Shown here piece by piece: positions 8,200 through 15,503 of a DNA stretch of 25,189 bases. Made by a program: the position numbers and the translations under genes. Below the pieces are notes generated by a model, which saw only the letters and a list, made by a program, of their open reading frames with translations, did no database searches and was not told the origin of the DNA. Numbering within the stretch: position 1 is the first letter of the stretch; every line of letters starts with the position of its first letter. The stretch is from DATEHG01 sp041691295 (GTDB lineage Bacteria; Gemmatimonadota; Gemmatimonadetes; Gemmatimonadales; GWC2-71-9): positions 1-25,189 of the forward strand of contig JBEPVA010000027.1 in assembly GCA_041691295.1 (NCBI GenBank), given 5' to 3'.

Positions 8200-9042
8200 A
8201 TGACAAACCCTCTGCAGCCCGCTTTCGACGAGCTCCAAGATATCCTCGACGATTTCGAGGCCTCTGGCTACCAAGGCACAGAGGCGGTTTTCACTCGGTT
8301 TGTCGCCGCGTTAGACCGTGAGCCAGTCGCCTCCTTAGTGACAAGCCTGACTCCTCCCGTTGCATTCGTTCCGTGGTATGAAGCCGCAAAGAGTACCACC
8401 GGAAGCATGGTAGGTTCCGGCCACCTCAACTGGCCAGTCGACCGGGCTGAGCGCGTCTCGATGATGCGCGAACTGTTTCGCGCCATCGGAAATGGAGAGC
8501 CCGGTTTGTGGGAGGTCGCACATACATTCACATATGGTGGCAGCGGCCAGTTCGCAGATGATTTCGAAGCTTTCTCGAGAAAGATCGCCAGGCCATTCTT
8601 AAGAGACCTCAGTCGACTGGCCAATCTAAGAGCTGACCCGCCGGTTCTATCGGAGGCTGTCGCTCAGCCCTTCCCCCCAACGGGTGACTTGACGCTCGAT
8701 GGCTTACTAAGCAGTGCAAGAGACGGTTTCCGTGATATGGACCCTAGTTCGAGGCGCGATAGTCTTGAGAAGCTATGGGACGCCTGGGAGCGACTAAAGA
8801 CCATTGATGCTTCGGACAAGAAGCTCTCCGTTAAGGCGCTTCTTGATGGGGTCACGACCGAGCCCCATTTCAGGCAGATACTCGAAACGGAAGCAAGAGC
8901 ACTGACTGACATCGGCAACGGCTTCCATATTCGCCACTTCGAGACATCAAAGACCGAACTCGGCCACCCAGCGTTGGTGGAGTACCTGTTCCACAGACTT
9001 TGGGCAATCATCTGGCTAGCGCTAGCGACTCGCGCTAAATAG
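8200..9042 (+). CDS. Hypothetical protein with AbiJ-like C-terminal helical domain
   Basis: The protein has 280 residues from ATG 8200; an in-frame TTG at 8176 would add eight. It is mostly helical. The C-terminal half (about 165-278) contains KLWDAWERLKT at 191-201, DKKLSVKALL at 206-215 and LTDIGNGFHIRHFE at 235-248, followed by a hydrophobic end helix. From memory this combination resembles the C-terminal (HEPN-associated) region of AbiJ-type abortive-infection proteins, which are of similar length; this is not verified. A canonical Rx4-6H motif is not obvious. If correct, it would be a phage-defence effector. No clear ribosome binding site precedes either start. Low GC; part of the orphan island. 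Confidence 0.7.
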   Translation: MTNPLQPAFDELQDILDDFEASGYQGTEAVFTRFVAALDREPVASLVTSLTPPVAFVPWYEAAKSTTGSMVGSGHLNWPVDRAERVSMMRELFRAIGNGEPGLWEVAHTFTYGGSGQFADDFEAFSRKIARPFLRDLSRLANLRADPPVLSEAVAQPFPPTGDLTLDGLLSSARDGFRDMDPSSRRDSLEKLWDAWERLKTIDASDKKLSVKALLDGVTTEPHFRQILETEARALTDIGNGFHIRHFETSKTELGHPALVEYLFHRLWAIIWLALATRAK

Positions 9043-9203
9043 CCGCAGTCAAACAACCGTCAAAGTTGGCTGGGTGCAGCTCTCGGATTGGGTAAGCACT
9101 GCCCTTGCCTGCTACCGTCACCTACACCGACGCGATGTCGCCGTGGACCTGCATCTCATGCGGAGCAGTTGGGCGTGAGTCGGATAGGAATAACCCCCGC
9201 ATC

Positions 9204-9926
9204 ATGACCCACGACAACTCTTCTGAGTTTGCAGCCCACGAACGGTTCCTTCGTCACGCTATCGCGTTCGAGGCCACCGTGGAACAGGTCGGCCAAAGTG
9301 TCCGTGCGACTTCGATCGCTTCCTACAAGATCGAATGGTTGGACGCGCGAATGATCCTCCTTGCCTGTTCCGGCAATCTATTTTTCTCCAGGGCAGGGGC
9401 TCCTGGTATCACAAATAGCAGTATTAGCCATCGACTACTACTGGTCTGTGCATTCTTTCAAGGAACCACCGTTACTGAGAGTCTTGTATCTGAAGGCCAG
9501 TACATTAAAGCCACTTCAGCACTCAAGCAGGACTACGAACTCCTTACTCGCATTCGGGAGGTAAAGGCTGGACAAGCAGTGGCCGGCCAGACCCCAAACG
9601 TGCGCCATGCCCCAGAAGGCAGTCAGCGCTTCTATGGAGAACTCAACAAGATCGCGCACCCCTCTAATCCTGACCTTCTTACCCAGGTTCTCGCAATCAC
9701 ACGGGATGGAGACTCCGTCGGCCCCTCACCTGTACCAAAGTTTGCCCCAACAACCGCAGCTTCTCTCTACGAGCTACATGTCTGGCTCATCTTGGAGGTA
9801 TTCCGGGAGCAACTACTCCTCTTCCTCGAGCTCTACCCAAACGAGACGGATCTGTTGCCCTCTATTATGCCTCACTTTGCCATTGCGCTTGCAGCGCTGG
9901 AGAAAGCAGGCTTTATCTTCTCTTAG
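9204..9926 (+). CDS. Hypothetical helical protein, possibly HEPN-like
   Basis: The protein has 240 residues from ATG 9204. In-frame upstream starts exist (ATG 9135, TTG 9105) and would add a CxxCG segment, but none has a good ribosome binding site, so the start is uncertain. The protein is helical, with RFYGELNKIAHPS at 142-154. This tyrosine/asparagine/AHPS pattern recurs in uncharacterised HEPN-like proteins as I recall them. A hydrophobic helix (about 183-200) follows. A function cannot be named. It is the last gene of the low-GC island. A short perfect hairpin lies eight bases after the stop, and 234 bases separate it from the DoxX-like gene. Confidence 0.65.
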   Translation: MTHDNSSEFAAHERFLRHAIAFEATVEQVGQSVRATSIASYKIEWLDARMILLACSGNLFFSRAGAPGITNSSISHRLLLVCAFFQGTTVTESLVSEGQYIKATSALKQDYELLTRIREVKAGQAVAGQTPNVRHAPEGSQRFYGELNKIAHPSNPDLLTQVLAITRDGDSVGPSPVPKFAPTTAASLYELHVWLILEVFREQLLLFLELYPNETDLLPSIMPHFAIALAALEKAGFIFS

Positions 9927-9933
9927 CAACCTA

Positions 9934-9949
9934 AATGTCGCCTGACATT
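9934..9949. terminator. Hairpin after the last island gene
   Basis: AATGTC, loop GCCT, GACATT forms a perfect 6-base stem starting eight bases after the stop codon. There is no T-run, so it is at best a weak terminator. The ATGT-N6-ACAT core also resembles a PadR-type operator, though canonical spacing is eight. Confidence 0.35.
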
Positions 9950-10160
9950 CACCTGAATAGGCCATGGCGCGACCGTGGGCCGCACCAGGCTCGCACCACT
10001 TTTCGACGTGCTCCATACTGAGGAAAGCTCGGCTCGACCACAAAAGTTCTAGCTGCCTGACACCAGGGCATTGGGACGCATGCCTACCGACCGGACCGCC
10101 ACTTGAATCCCAATCCCCTTCAGCACGTCATAGCAGGCAACCTCACCCCGACCACTGCCC

Positions 10161-10814
10161 ATGCGCTGGCTCTTCTTCCCCCCTTTTCTCATGCTGGCGC
10201 TGTTCCTGCCCGCTGCCATCGCGTACCGGTACGTGAGCCCGCAAACCCGCCCGCCCTTCCTCGTCTACGGAATCCGTTGGTTTCTCGGCATCCTGTTCAC
10301 CATTTCGGGGCTGGCCAAGCTCATCCCTCATTTCCCGAATACCATGGGGCCCACCAACCTTGAATTCCTGCTGGAGCCGCACGGCCTTGCCCTGTATGCC
10401 CGATTCATCGCCACGGCCGAGGTTGGAACTGGACTCCTCCTCCTGACTCGGCGCTTTGCCACGCTGGGCGCCCTCTTTCTCGTTCCGATGCTGGCAAACA
10501 TCATCGTGATCACCTACAGCCTCCACTGGCAAGGCACGCCGTACCTCGTCGCCGGCTTCCTGGTCCTCGCGTTGATCCTGCTGGCGTGGGACTATCCCAA
10601 GCTTGCCGCGCTCATTGGGAACCGTCCGGCCCCGCTACCTGCCACCATCCCAGGTCTGGTTCGCCCCGTGTTCTGGGCGACCGGACTCGGCCTGATCCTC
10701 GTGACCATCGGTGCCGTGCGGCTCCCCTCCAACACGAGCCCAGGGGTCTGGATGGTGCTGGCGGTGCTTGCCTTGCTCATCGTGCTCGATTGGCGGAGCA
10801 GGGCTGAGACCTAG
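10161..10814 (+). CDS. DoxX-like membrane protein
   Basis: This 217-residue inner-membrane protein has about six hydrophobic segments. Residues 40-55 (RWFLGILFTISGLAKL) carry the helix-with-GLxKL motif typical of DoxX-like proteins, and GLLLLTRRFATLGALFL (about 95-111) fits the second repeat. Members are linked to thiosulfate:quinone oxidoreductase subunits or redox-stress membrane complexes, but most are unassigned. GC content returns to the chromosomal level here. The C-terminal 43 residues (175-217) have a second, decayed copy downstream at 14331-14466. The distance to the permease gene is 244 bases and includes a candidate operator. Confidence 0.75.
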   Translation: MRWLFFPPFLMLALFLPAAIAYRYVSPQTRPPFLVYGIRWFLGILFTISGLAKLIPHFPNTMGPTNLEFLLEPHGLALYARFIATAEVGTGLLLLTRRFATLGALFLVPMLANIIVITYSLHWQGTPYLVAGFLVLALILLAWDYPKLAALIGNRPAPLPATIPGLVRPVFWATGLGLILVTIGAVRLPSNTSPGVWMVLAVLALLIVLDWRSRAET

Positions 10815-10963
10815 AGCCAGCCTCTACGGATTTCAGACCCTTCCAGGAGGATCGGCCGGACCGCTGCGCCGTCTCCCCTCGTCGCACTCCACGTTTCTCT
10901 TTTCATCGTTCCACCTTGCGCACCTCCCCACTCTTGCCCTTCCCGGGCCCGAAGCTATCGCCG

Positions 10964-10978
10964 TATGGGCTTCCCATA
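10964..10978. promoter_or_regulatory. Candidate PadR operator upstream of the ADOP permease
   Basis: TATGGGCTTCCCATA is a perfect dyad (6-base arms, 3-base centre). The wider 19 bases 10963-10981 match 13793-13811, just before padR, at 16 positions. It lies 80 bases before the permease start, where a promoter would be expected. That PadR binds here is inferred from the shared site. Confidence 0.6.
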
Positions 10979-11058
10979 GGAAGCCATAAGACCAACCGGT
11001 CTGACACCATCCCCACTGGCGATCCGTAGGACACTCTCTCCCCATCTCGAGTGACCCC

Positions 11059-13743
11059 ATGAAATCGATTCGGGCCGCGCTGGCGCGCGTGGCGGGATTC
11101 TTCGCCGGGAAACGCTCCAACGCCGACCTCGGGGCCGAGCTCCAATCCCACCAGGAGATGGAAACGGCCGAGTTGGTTCGGCGGGGCATGGAACCGGACG
11201 CGGCGCGCCGAGAGGCGTTGCTCAGATCAGGCGTGCTGAGCCAGGCGGCGGAAGCTGTGCGCGATCAGCGCGGTCTGCCCTGGCTCGACGGCCTGATGGC
11301 CGATATCCGCTACGCCCTTCGCGGCCTGCGGCACAGCCCGCTGTTCACGATCACCGTGGTCCTGACCCTGGCGCTCGGCATCGGCGCCAATACCGCGATC
11401 TACGGTGTCGTGAGCGCGGTGCTGCTCCGCCCGCTGCCGTTCCCCGAGAGCGATCGCCTGGTGCGGGTCTACGACGACCTGGCGGGAGGCGGCGCCAAGG
11501 ATGTGGGAATGTCAGTCCCGGAATGGACCGACCTCCGGCGCGCCGGGATCTTCGAACGTCTGGCGGTGGTCTTTCCCGTGAGTGCGGCCCTCGGCGGCGG
11601 CGACCGGATCGAGCGGATCGAACTGCTGGTCACCTCACCCGACTACTTCGAGTTGCTCGGCACGCGGGCCGCGCTCGGCCGGAGCTACGGCGCGCACGAC
11701 GACACCCCCGGCTTCGGCGCCGGCGTCGTGATCAGCGATGGGCTCTGGAAGCGGCAGTTCGGCAGCGATCCCGCCGTGATCGGCCGGACGGTTCGACTCG
11801 ATGAGGACCCGTACACCATCATCGGCGTGATGCCGCCGGGGTTCCGGCACCCCGGCAATACAGTGAATGGCGACGTGGAAATCTGGGCGTCGTGCGGGTT
11901 CCTGGCGGATCCCTTTCCCAATACGCCCATCCGCGGTGCCCGAGTCCTTCCGGGTGCACTCGCCCGGCTGGCACCGGGCCTCTCGGCCACGCAGGCCCAG
12001 GCCAAGCTGGACGCCTTTGCCGCCACCCAGCAACGCAATTTCCCGGCGGACTTCCCGGCGGCCCAGCGCTGGGCGCTGCGCCTCGAGTCGGCGCAGGAAA
12101 GCATCACCGGCAAGGTCCGCCCCACCCTGGTCATTCTCCTCGCGGCCGTCGGATTCGTCCTGCTGCTGGTCTGCGTCAACCTGGCCGGCGTAATGATGGC
12201 CCGGTCCTCCGCCCGCGGCGCCGAGTTCGCGCTGCGTCAGGCGCTGGGTGCCACACCGGGGCGGCTGGCGCGCCAGGTCCTCACCGAGAGTTCGTTGCTG
12301 GCCCTGATCGGCGGAGTGGTGGCACTCGTGGTACTGGGCCTGGCGCGAGCACCGCTCCTTTCCCTGATGCCAGCCGACATTCCGCGGACCACCGAAATCG
12401 GCGCCGACTGGCGGCTGGTGCTCGTGGCGCTGGCCGGGTCCGTGGTGACGGGTCTGCTCGTCGGGCTGATCCCCGCCATTCAGACGTCCCGCTTCGAGCC
12501 GCACGAGCAGCTCAAGGAGGGCGGCCGGAGCGGGACCGCCAGCGTGCGACAGAATCGCGCCCGTGCCGTGCTCGTCGTGGCCCAGGTGGCGCTCTCGGTC
12601 GTCCTGCTCGCCGCCGCGGGGCTGCAGATGCGGAGCTTTGCCGCCGTGCTCAACCAGAATCCCGGTATCGAGCCGGAGGGCCTGGTGATGGCACAGGTGT
12701 GGGTACCCCGACCGAACAATCCCGCGAACAATCCCTACATCAAAGCCGAAGCGAGGTCGACTCTCGTTCAGGGCCTGCTTGATCACCTGGGCCGATTGCC
12801 GGACGTGCAGGCCGCGGCGCTCGGCTCGAGCATCGACGTGCCGTTCCTCAACTCGGTGACCCGCGCCTTTCCCTTTTCGCTGCCGGACCAGCCGGCCGGT
12901 CAGGACAGCAACCGGGCGGCCCAGTTCGGCACGGTGAGTCCGACCTTCTTCCAGACGCTCGGCACCCCGCTTCGACAGGGCCGGGTGTTCTCCGATCACG
13001 ACGATCTCGGGGCGCCGCTCGTCGCGGTGGTCAACGAGGCGTTCGTGCGTACCTTCTCGCCCTCCCAGGACGTGATCGGCCACCGGCTCCGGGTCGGCGC
13101 CGCAACCGACTTCCAGGTCGTCGGCGTGGTGGCCGACGTCCACACCGGCGGGCTCGATCAGCCGGCGCCACCGCACATCTATGTCCCCATCCTCCAGCGG
13201 CCTTCCGTCGCCATCGCGATCTTCGTGCGGACCCGCCAGAGCGCCAGGCAGATGCAGGCCACGATCACCTCGCTGGTCCACACCGTCGACCCTGAGCTGC
13301 CGGTGTTCGGGGTGAAAACAATGGACGAACTGATGTCCCAATCAATGGCCCGACGACGCTTCTCGCTCTATCTCATCGCCGCGTTCGGCGTCGCCGCGCT
13401 GTGCCTTGCCGTGCTCGGCATCTATGGCGTGATGTCCCTGGTAGTGACCCAGCGGCGCCCCGAGTTTGCTGTCCGGCTGGCCCTCGGCGCGCGACCGTCG
13501 GATATCCTGAAGCTGGCATTCGGGCCGGGTATTCGATTGGCGGGCATCGGCACAGCCATCGGCCTGGTCCTCGCGATCGCCGTGGCCAGCTCGATGGCGG
13601 CCCTCGTGTATGGCGTCTCGGCGCGAGATCCGTTGACCTTCATCACGGTGGCCGTCATTCTGCCGGCCGGCGCCGCCGTGGCCTGTCTCGTGCCGGCGAC
13701 CCGCGCCATGCGGGTGCCGCTGATCGAGGTGCTCAAGCGCTGA
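11059..13743 (+). CDS. ABC transporter permease, ADOP family (MacB/FtsX-like, duplicated)
   Basis: The 894 residues follow the ADOP plan (acidobacterial duplicated orphan permease): an amphipathic prefix domain (about 1-75), a first membrane helix (about 93-118, LTLALGIGANTAIY), an extracytoplasmic MacB-type core domain (about 125-340) and an FtsX helix block (about 350-480). A second helix and core domain follow (about 510-750), then a final FtsX block (about 770-890). There is no ATPase gene beside it, which is typical of orphan ADOPs. MacB relatives export peptides, toxins or lipids by mechanotransmission; the substrate here is unknown. PadR, the usual partner of this family, is 74 bases downstream on the same strand. 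Confidence 0.92.
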   Translation: MKSIRAALARVAGFFAGKRSNADLGAELQSHQEMETAELVRRGMEPDAARREALLRSGVLSQAAEAVRDQRGLPWLDGLMADIRYALRGLRHSPLFTITVVLTLALGIGANTAIYGVVSAVLLRPLPFPESDRLVRVYDDLAGGGAKDVGMSVPEWTDLRRAGIFERLAVVFPVSAALGGGDRIERIELLVTSPDYFELLGTRAALGRSYGAHDDTPGFGAGVVISDGLWKRQFGSDPAVIGRTVRLDEDPYTIIGVMPPGFRHPGNTVNGDVEIWASCGFLADPFPNTPIRGARVLPGALARLAPGLSATQAQAKLDAFAATQQRNFPADFPAAQRWALRLESAQESITGKVRPTLVILLAAVGFVLLLVCVNLAGVMMARSSARGAEFALRQALGATPGRLARQVLTESSLLALIGGVVALVVLGLARAPLLSLMPADIPRTTEIGADWRLVLVALAGSVVTGLLVGLIPAIQTSRFEPHEQLKEGGRSGTASVRQNRARAVLVVAQVALSVVLLAAAGLQMRSFAAVLNQNPGIEPEGLVMAQVWVPRPNNPANNPYIKAEARSTLVQGLLDHLGRLPDVQAAALGSSIDVPFLNSVTRAFPFSLPDQPAGQDSNRAAQFGTVSPTFFQTLGTPLRQGRVFSDHDDLGAPLVAVVNEAFVRTFSPSQDVIGHRLRVGAATDFQVVGVVADVHTGGLDQPAPPHIYVPILQRPSVAIAIFVRTRQSARQMQATITSLVHTVDPELPVFGVKTMDELMSQSMARRRFSLYLIAAFGVAALCLAVLGIYGVMSLVVTQRRPEFAVRLALGARPSDILKLAFGPGIRLAGIGTAIGLVLAIAVASSMAALVYGVSARDPLTFITVAVILPAGAAVACLVPATRAMRVPLIEVLKR

Positions 13744-13754
13744 GACGCCGGCAC

Positions 13755-13770
13755 TCCCGCCTTGGCGGGA
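13755..13770. terminator. Hairpin between ADOP permease and padR
   Basis: TCCCGCC, TT, GGCGGGA is a perfect GC-rich 7-base inverted repeat starting 12 bases after the permease stop. There is no T-run, so it may attenuate or protect the 3' end rather than fully terminate transcription. Confidence 0.45.
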
Positions 13771-13793
13771 CCACGAGTCGGGAACCACATTGG

Positions 13794-13808
13794 TATGGGA
13801 ATTCCATA
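13794..13808. promoter_or_regulatory. Candidate PadR operator overlapping the padR start region
   Basis: TATGGGAATTCCATA is a dyad with 5-base arms (TATGG/CCATA) and matches the site upstream of the permease. Its last base begins AGGA (13808-13811), the only plausible ribosome binding site for padR (ATG at 13818). Bound repressor would cover the promoter end and translation start, which fits autoregulation. Confidence 0.6.
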
Positions 13809-13817
13809 GGATACTGA

Positions 13818-14162
13818 ATGGCGACAAAACTCGAGGTCCAGCAGGGCACCCTGGCCCTCATGATCCTCAAGACATTCGACGTGCTGGGTCCGCTGCATGG
13901 CTACGGCATCGGCCGCCGCATCGAGGAGACCAGCCGAAACCGCCTGACGCTCAACTACGGCACCCTCTATCCCGCGCTGCTCAAGCTCGAGCAGGAGGGG
14001 TTGATCACCGCCAAGTGGAGTCAGTCGGAGAACAACCGCCGCGCCAAGTTCTATTCGCTCACCGCCGCCGGCCGGAAGCAACTCGCCCGGGAGGCGCGCG
14101 ACTGGCATCGTACCGCCGACCTGATCGCCGCCTTTCTCGGCCCACGGGGGGAAGTGTCCTGA
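13818..14162 (+). CDS. PadR family transcriptional regulator
   Basis: The 114 residues have the PadR winged-helix signature: QGTLALMILKTF at 9-20, GPLHGYGIGRRIEE at 24-37, LNYGTLYPALLKLEQEGLI at 45-63 and YSLTAAGRKQL at 79-89. The short C-terminal helix is the usual dimerisation element of the small-PadR class. PadR proteins are usually repressors that release DNA on ligand binding. In Acidobacteriota and Gemmatimonadota short PadRs are typically encoded next to ADOP permeases, as here, although most often upstream rather than downstream. AGGA at 13808-13811 supports the start. The shared dyads make the permease and padR itself the likely targets. Confidence 0.93.
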   Translation: MATKLEVQQGTLALMILKTFDVLGPLHGYGIGRRIEETSRNRLTLNYGTLYPALLKLEQEGLITAKWSQSENNRRAKFYSLTAAGRKQLAREARDWHRTADLIAAFLGPRGEVS

Positions 14163-14238
14163 GTCGGCGTCATACTCTCGTTCCGCTGCCACACGGCTCC
14201 GGACAGGCCGCGCCATAACCTTGCAATTGCTTTTCCCG

Positions 14239-14466
14239 ATGCCCGCCCGTCAAGCCGCCGAGCTCCCAGTCCGCTTGTTCAAGGACGACTTGACTCGGGA
14301 AGCGTGGCTGGCCAATCAGCACGCGAAGTGGGCCGGCCTTGGCGTGGTCCTCATGACAATCAGTACCCAGCAGCTCTCCTCCAGCACGAGCCCAGGCGTC
14401 TGGATCGTGGTCGCGGTCCTTAGCTTGCCCATCGTTCTCGATTGGCGGAAAACCGGTGAGGCCTGA
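14239..14466 (+). pseudogene. Decayed copy of a DoxX-like protein C-terminus
   Basis: The frame (open from TTG 14221, first ATG 14239) ends with 43 residues of which 26 are identical to the last 43 residues of the DoxX-like protein at 10161-10814, including the uninterrupted blocks TSPGVW and IVLDWR. The DNA of the two C-terminal regions is also clearly alike. Only one membrane helix and part of another remain. The preceding residues (MPARQAAELPVRLFKDDLTR) have no match in the intact gene. The simplest reading is a remnant of a duplicated DoxX gene left after a rearrangement, not a functional protein. It may still be translated. Confidence 0.6.
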
Positions 14467-14656
14467 GACGGGAACTGGCGGGTCGGTGATTGGCAGGAAC
14501 CATTGATTTCGTGGTGTTGGGACTGAGCCCGCAGCTTATGCGTGTCGCACAAGCCGCCGAACGAGCATCACGGCCAGGGCAGCACTGAGTTGTCTTTGGG
14601 CTGACGCGTTCCTCGCCGGCTCCACAATCCTCTTAGGCGCACAGAGGTTCCTCGAC

Positions 14657-15199
14657 ATGGCCAGACTCAGCTTCGGAATGATGCAATCGCCCGATGGCTA
14701 CGTCGACGGAGTCGCGGGCGACCTGTCGTTGCCTCCACCAGATGCCGAGCTCGGTCGTCATTTTACCGAGCATGTTCGGCAGCTGGCCAGCTGTCTGTAT
14801 GGTCGTCGGATCTACCAGATCATGCGCTATTGGGATGAGGATCGGCCGGAGTGGGACGAGGGAGACCACGAATTCGCGGCCGTGTGGCGGGCGCAGCCGA
14901 AATGGGTGGTCTCGCGCACGCTCAAGTCGGTCGGTCCGAATGCCACACGTGTCAACGAGAGCCTCGAAGGCTTCGTGCGCCGGCTGAAGCTGGAAGTCGA
15001 TGGGAAGATCGACGTCGCCGGCCCGACCCTCGCCGCCAGCCTCACCGACCTCGGCCTGATCGACGAATATCGGCTCTATTTTCGCCCGTTCGTGCTGGGC
15101 GCCGGTAAGCCATACTTCGCCGGCCCACGCCCACCGCTACGCCTGGTGGCCAGCGACCGGATCGCGGATACTATTCGGTTGACGTACGTTCCTGCGTGA
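14657..15199 (+). CDS. Dihydrofolate reductase family protein (RibD C-terminal-like)
   Basis: The 180-residue length and fold pattern fit the DHFR/RibD_C superfamily: SFGMMQSPDGYVDG at 5-18, the nucleotide-binding region near LYGRRIYQIM (47-56), SRTLKSVGPNATRV (86-99), VAGPTLAASLTDLGLIDEYRL (about 119-139) and RPFVLGAGKPYF (143-154). Relatives reduce folate-like or riboflavin-pathway pyrimidine substrates with NADPH, but this stand-alone group has no proven substrate. AGAGG at 14643-14647 is a reasonable ribosome binding site. It is monocistronic, with no pathway neighbour nearby, and is followed by a repeat-rich spacer. Confidence 0.85.
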   Translation: MARLSFGMMQSPDGYVDGVAGDLSLPPPDAELGRHFTEHVRQLASCLYGRRIYQIMRYWDEDRPEWDEGDHEFAAVWRAQPKWVVSRTLKSVGPNATRVNESLEGFVRRLKLEVDGKIDVAGPTLAASLTDLGLIDEYRLYFRPFVLGAGKPYFAGPRPPLRLVASDRIADTIRLTYVPA

Positions 15200-15284
15200 T
15201 CATATGCCTCGATGTCACGTTTGCTGCCGGATTTTCGATTTCTCGTTACACGCCGTATCAACTTGTCTTTTTCCTGGAGACCTC

Positions 15285-15455
15285 ATGCCGAAGTCACCCC
15301 GCAAGCCCGGCAATGCCAAGACCAAGGGCCTCGAGACTCTCGCGCGTCTTCGCCCTGCGAAGGGCTCCTTCGGGATGAGGTGCGGAAGTTTTTCTCTCGA
15401 CTCTTGTCTCTCGACGTACGGCAGATCCCTCGCTCGCGATGCTCGCTCGGGATGA
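15285..15455 (+). CDS. Doubtful small basic ORF merging into repeats
   Basis: ATG 15285 is preceded by GGAGA at 15276-15280 and begins MPKSPRKPGNAKTKGLETL, like a genuine basic N-terminus. From about residue 25 onward the coding frame runs through two palindromic elements and a heptamer repeat, so the rest is not ordinary protein sequence. It may be the stump of a gene broken by repeat insertion, or a chance ORF. The total is 56 residues. Confidence 0.2.
   Translation: MPKSPRKPGNAKTKGLETLARLRPAKGSFGMRCGSFSLDSCLSTYGRSLARDARSG
15352..15381. repeat. REP-like palindromic element, copy B
   Basis: It contains a perfect hairpin CGAAGG, GCT, CCTTCG (15358-15372) followed by GGATGAGGT. On the minus strand it reads ACCTCATCC..., matching the starts of copies A, C and D. 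Confidence 0.6.
15395..15415. repeat. Degenerate heptamer tandem repeat (three units)
   Basis: The three 7-base units are TCTCGAC, TCTTGTC and TCTCGAC. They follow copy B after a short T-rich linker. The same order (palindrome, GGATGAGGT, T-run, heptamers) recurs at 15424-15499. Confidence 0.6.
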
Positions 15456-15458
15456 GGT
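15424..15458. repeat. REP-like palindromic element, copy C
   Basis: The element starts GATCCCTCGCTCG and ends GGGATGAGGT. Its reverse complement shares ACCTCATCCCGAG and AGCGAGGGATC with copy D at 19096-19184. Confidence 0.65.
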
Positions 15459-15471
15459 ACAGAGTTTTTTC

Positions 15472-15499
15472 TCTCGTCTCTCGTCTCTTGTCTCGCGAC
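15472..15499. repeat. Degenerate heptamer tandem repeat (four units)
   Basis: The units are TCTCGTC, TCTCGTC, TCTTGTC and TCGCGAC. The array ends five bases from the 3' end of the minus-strand HEAT-repeat gene. A TTTTTT run at 15465-15470 precedes it. The whole spacer 15200-15503 appears to be built from palindromes and heptamers. Confidence 0.65.
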
Positions 15500-15503
15500 T
15501 CCC

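Noticed and set aside
9934..9949. ATGT-N6-ACAT as a PadR operator for the DoxX-like gene
   Set aside because: The spacing differs from the usual eight and it lies far (over 200 bases) from the DoxX start. The TATGG/CCATA dyads are much better candidates, and this site is more simply a 3' hairpin.
5602..10160. The orphan island as a classical integron cassette array
   Set aside because: Orientation and spacing fit, and there are perfect core-like matches (GTTTAAC at 6572-6578, GTTGGGC at 9169-9175). But GTTRRRY matches also occur inside coding sequence at chance frequency, the spacers do not share paired cores, and no integron integrase is present.
11635..13341. Long minus-strand open frame (568 codons) inside the ADOP permease gene
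   Set aside because: Its translation is His/Arg/Gly-rich and repetitive with no domain. It is the usual antisense shadow of a GC-rich gene whose plus-strand product is clear.
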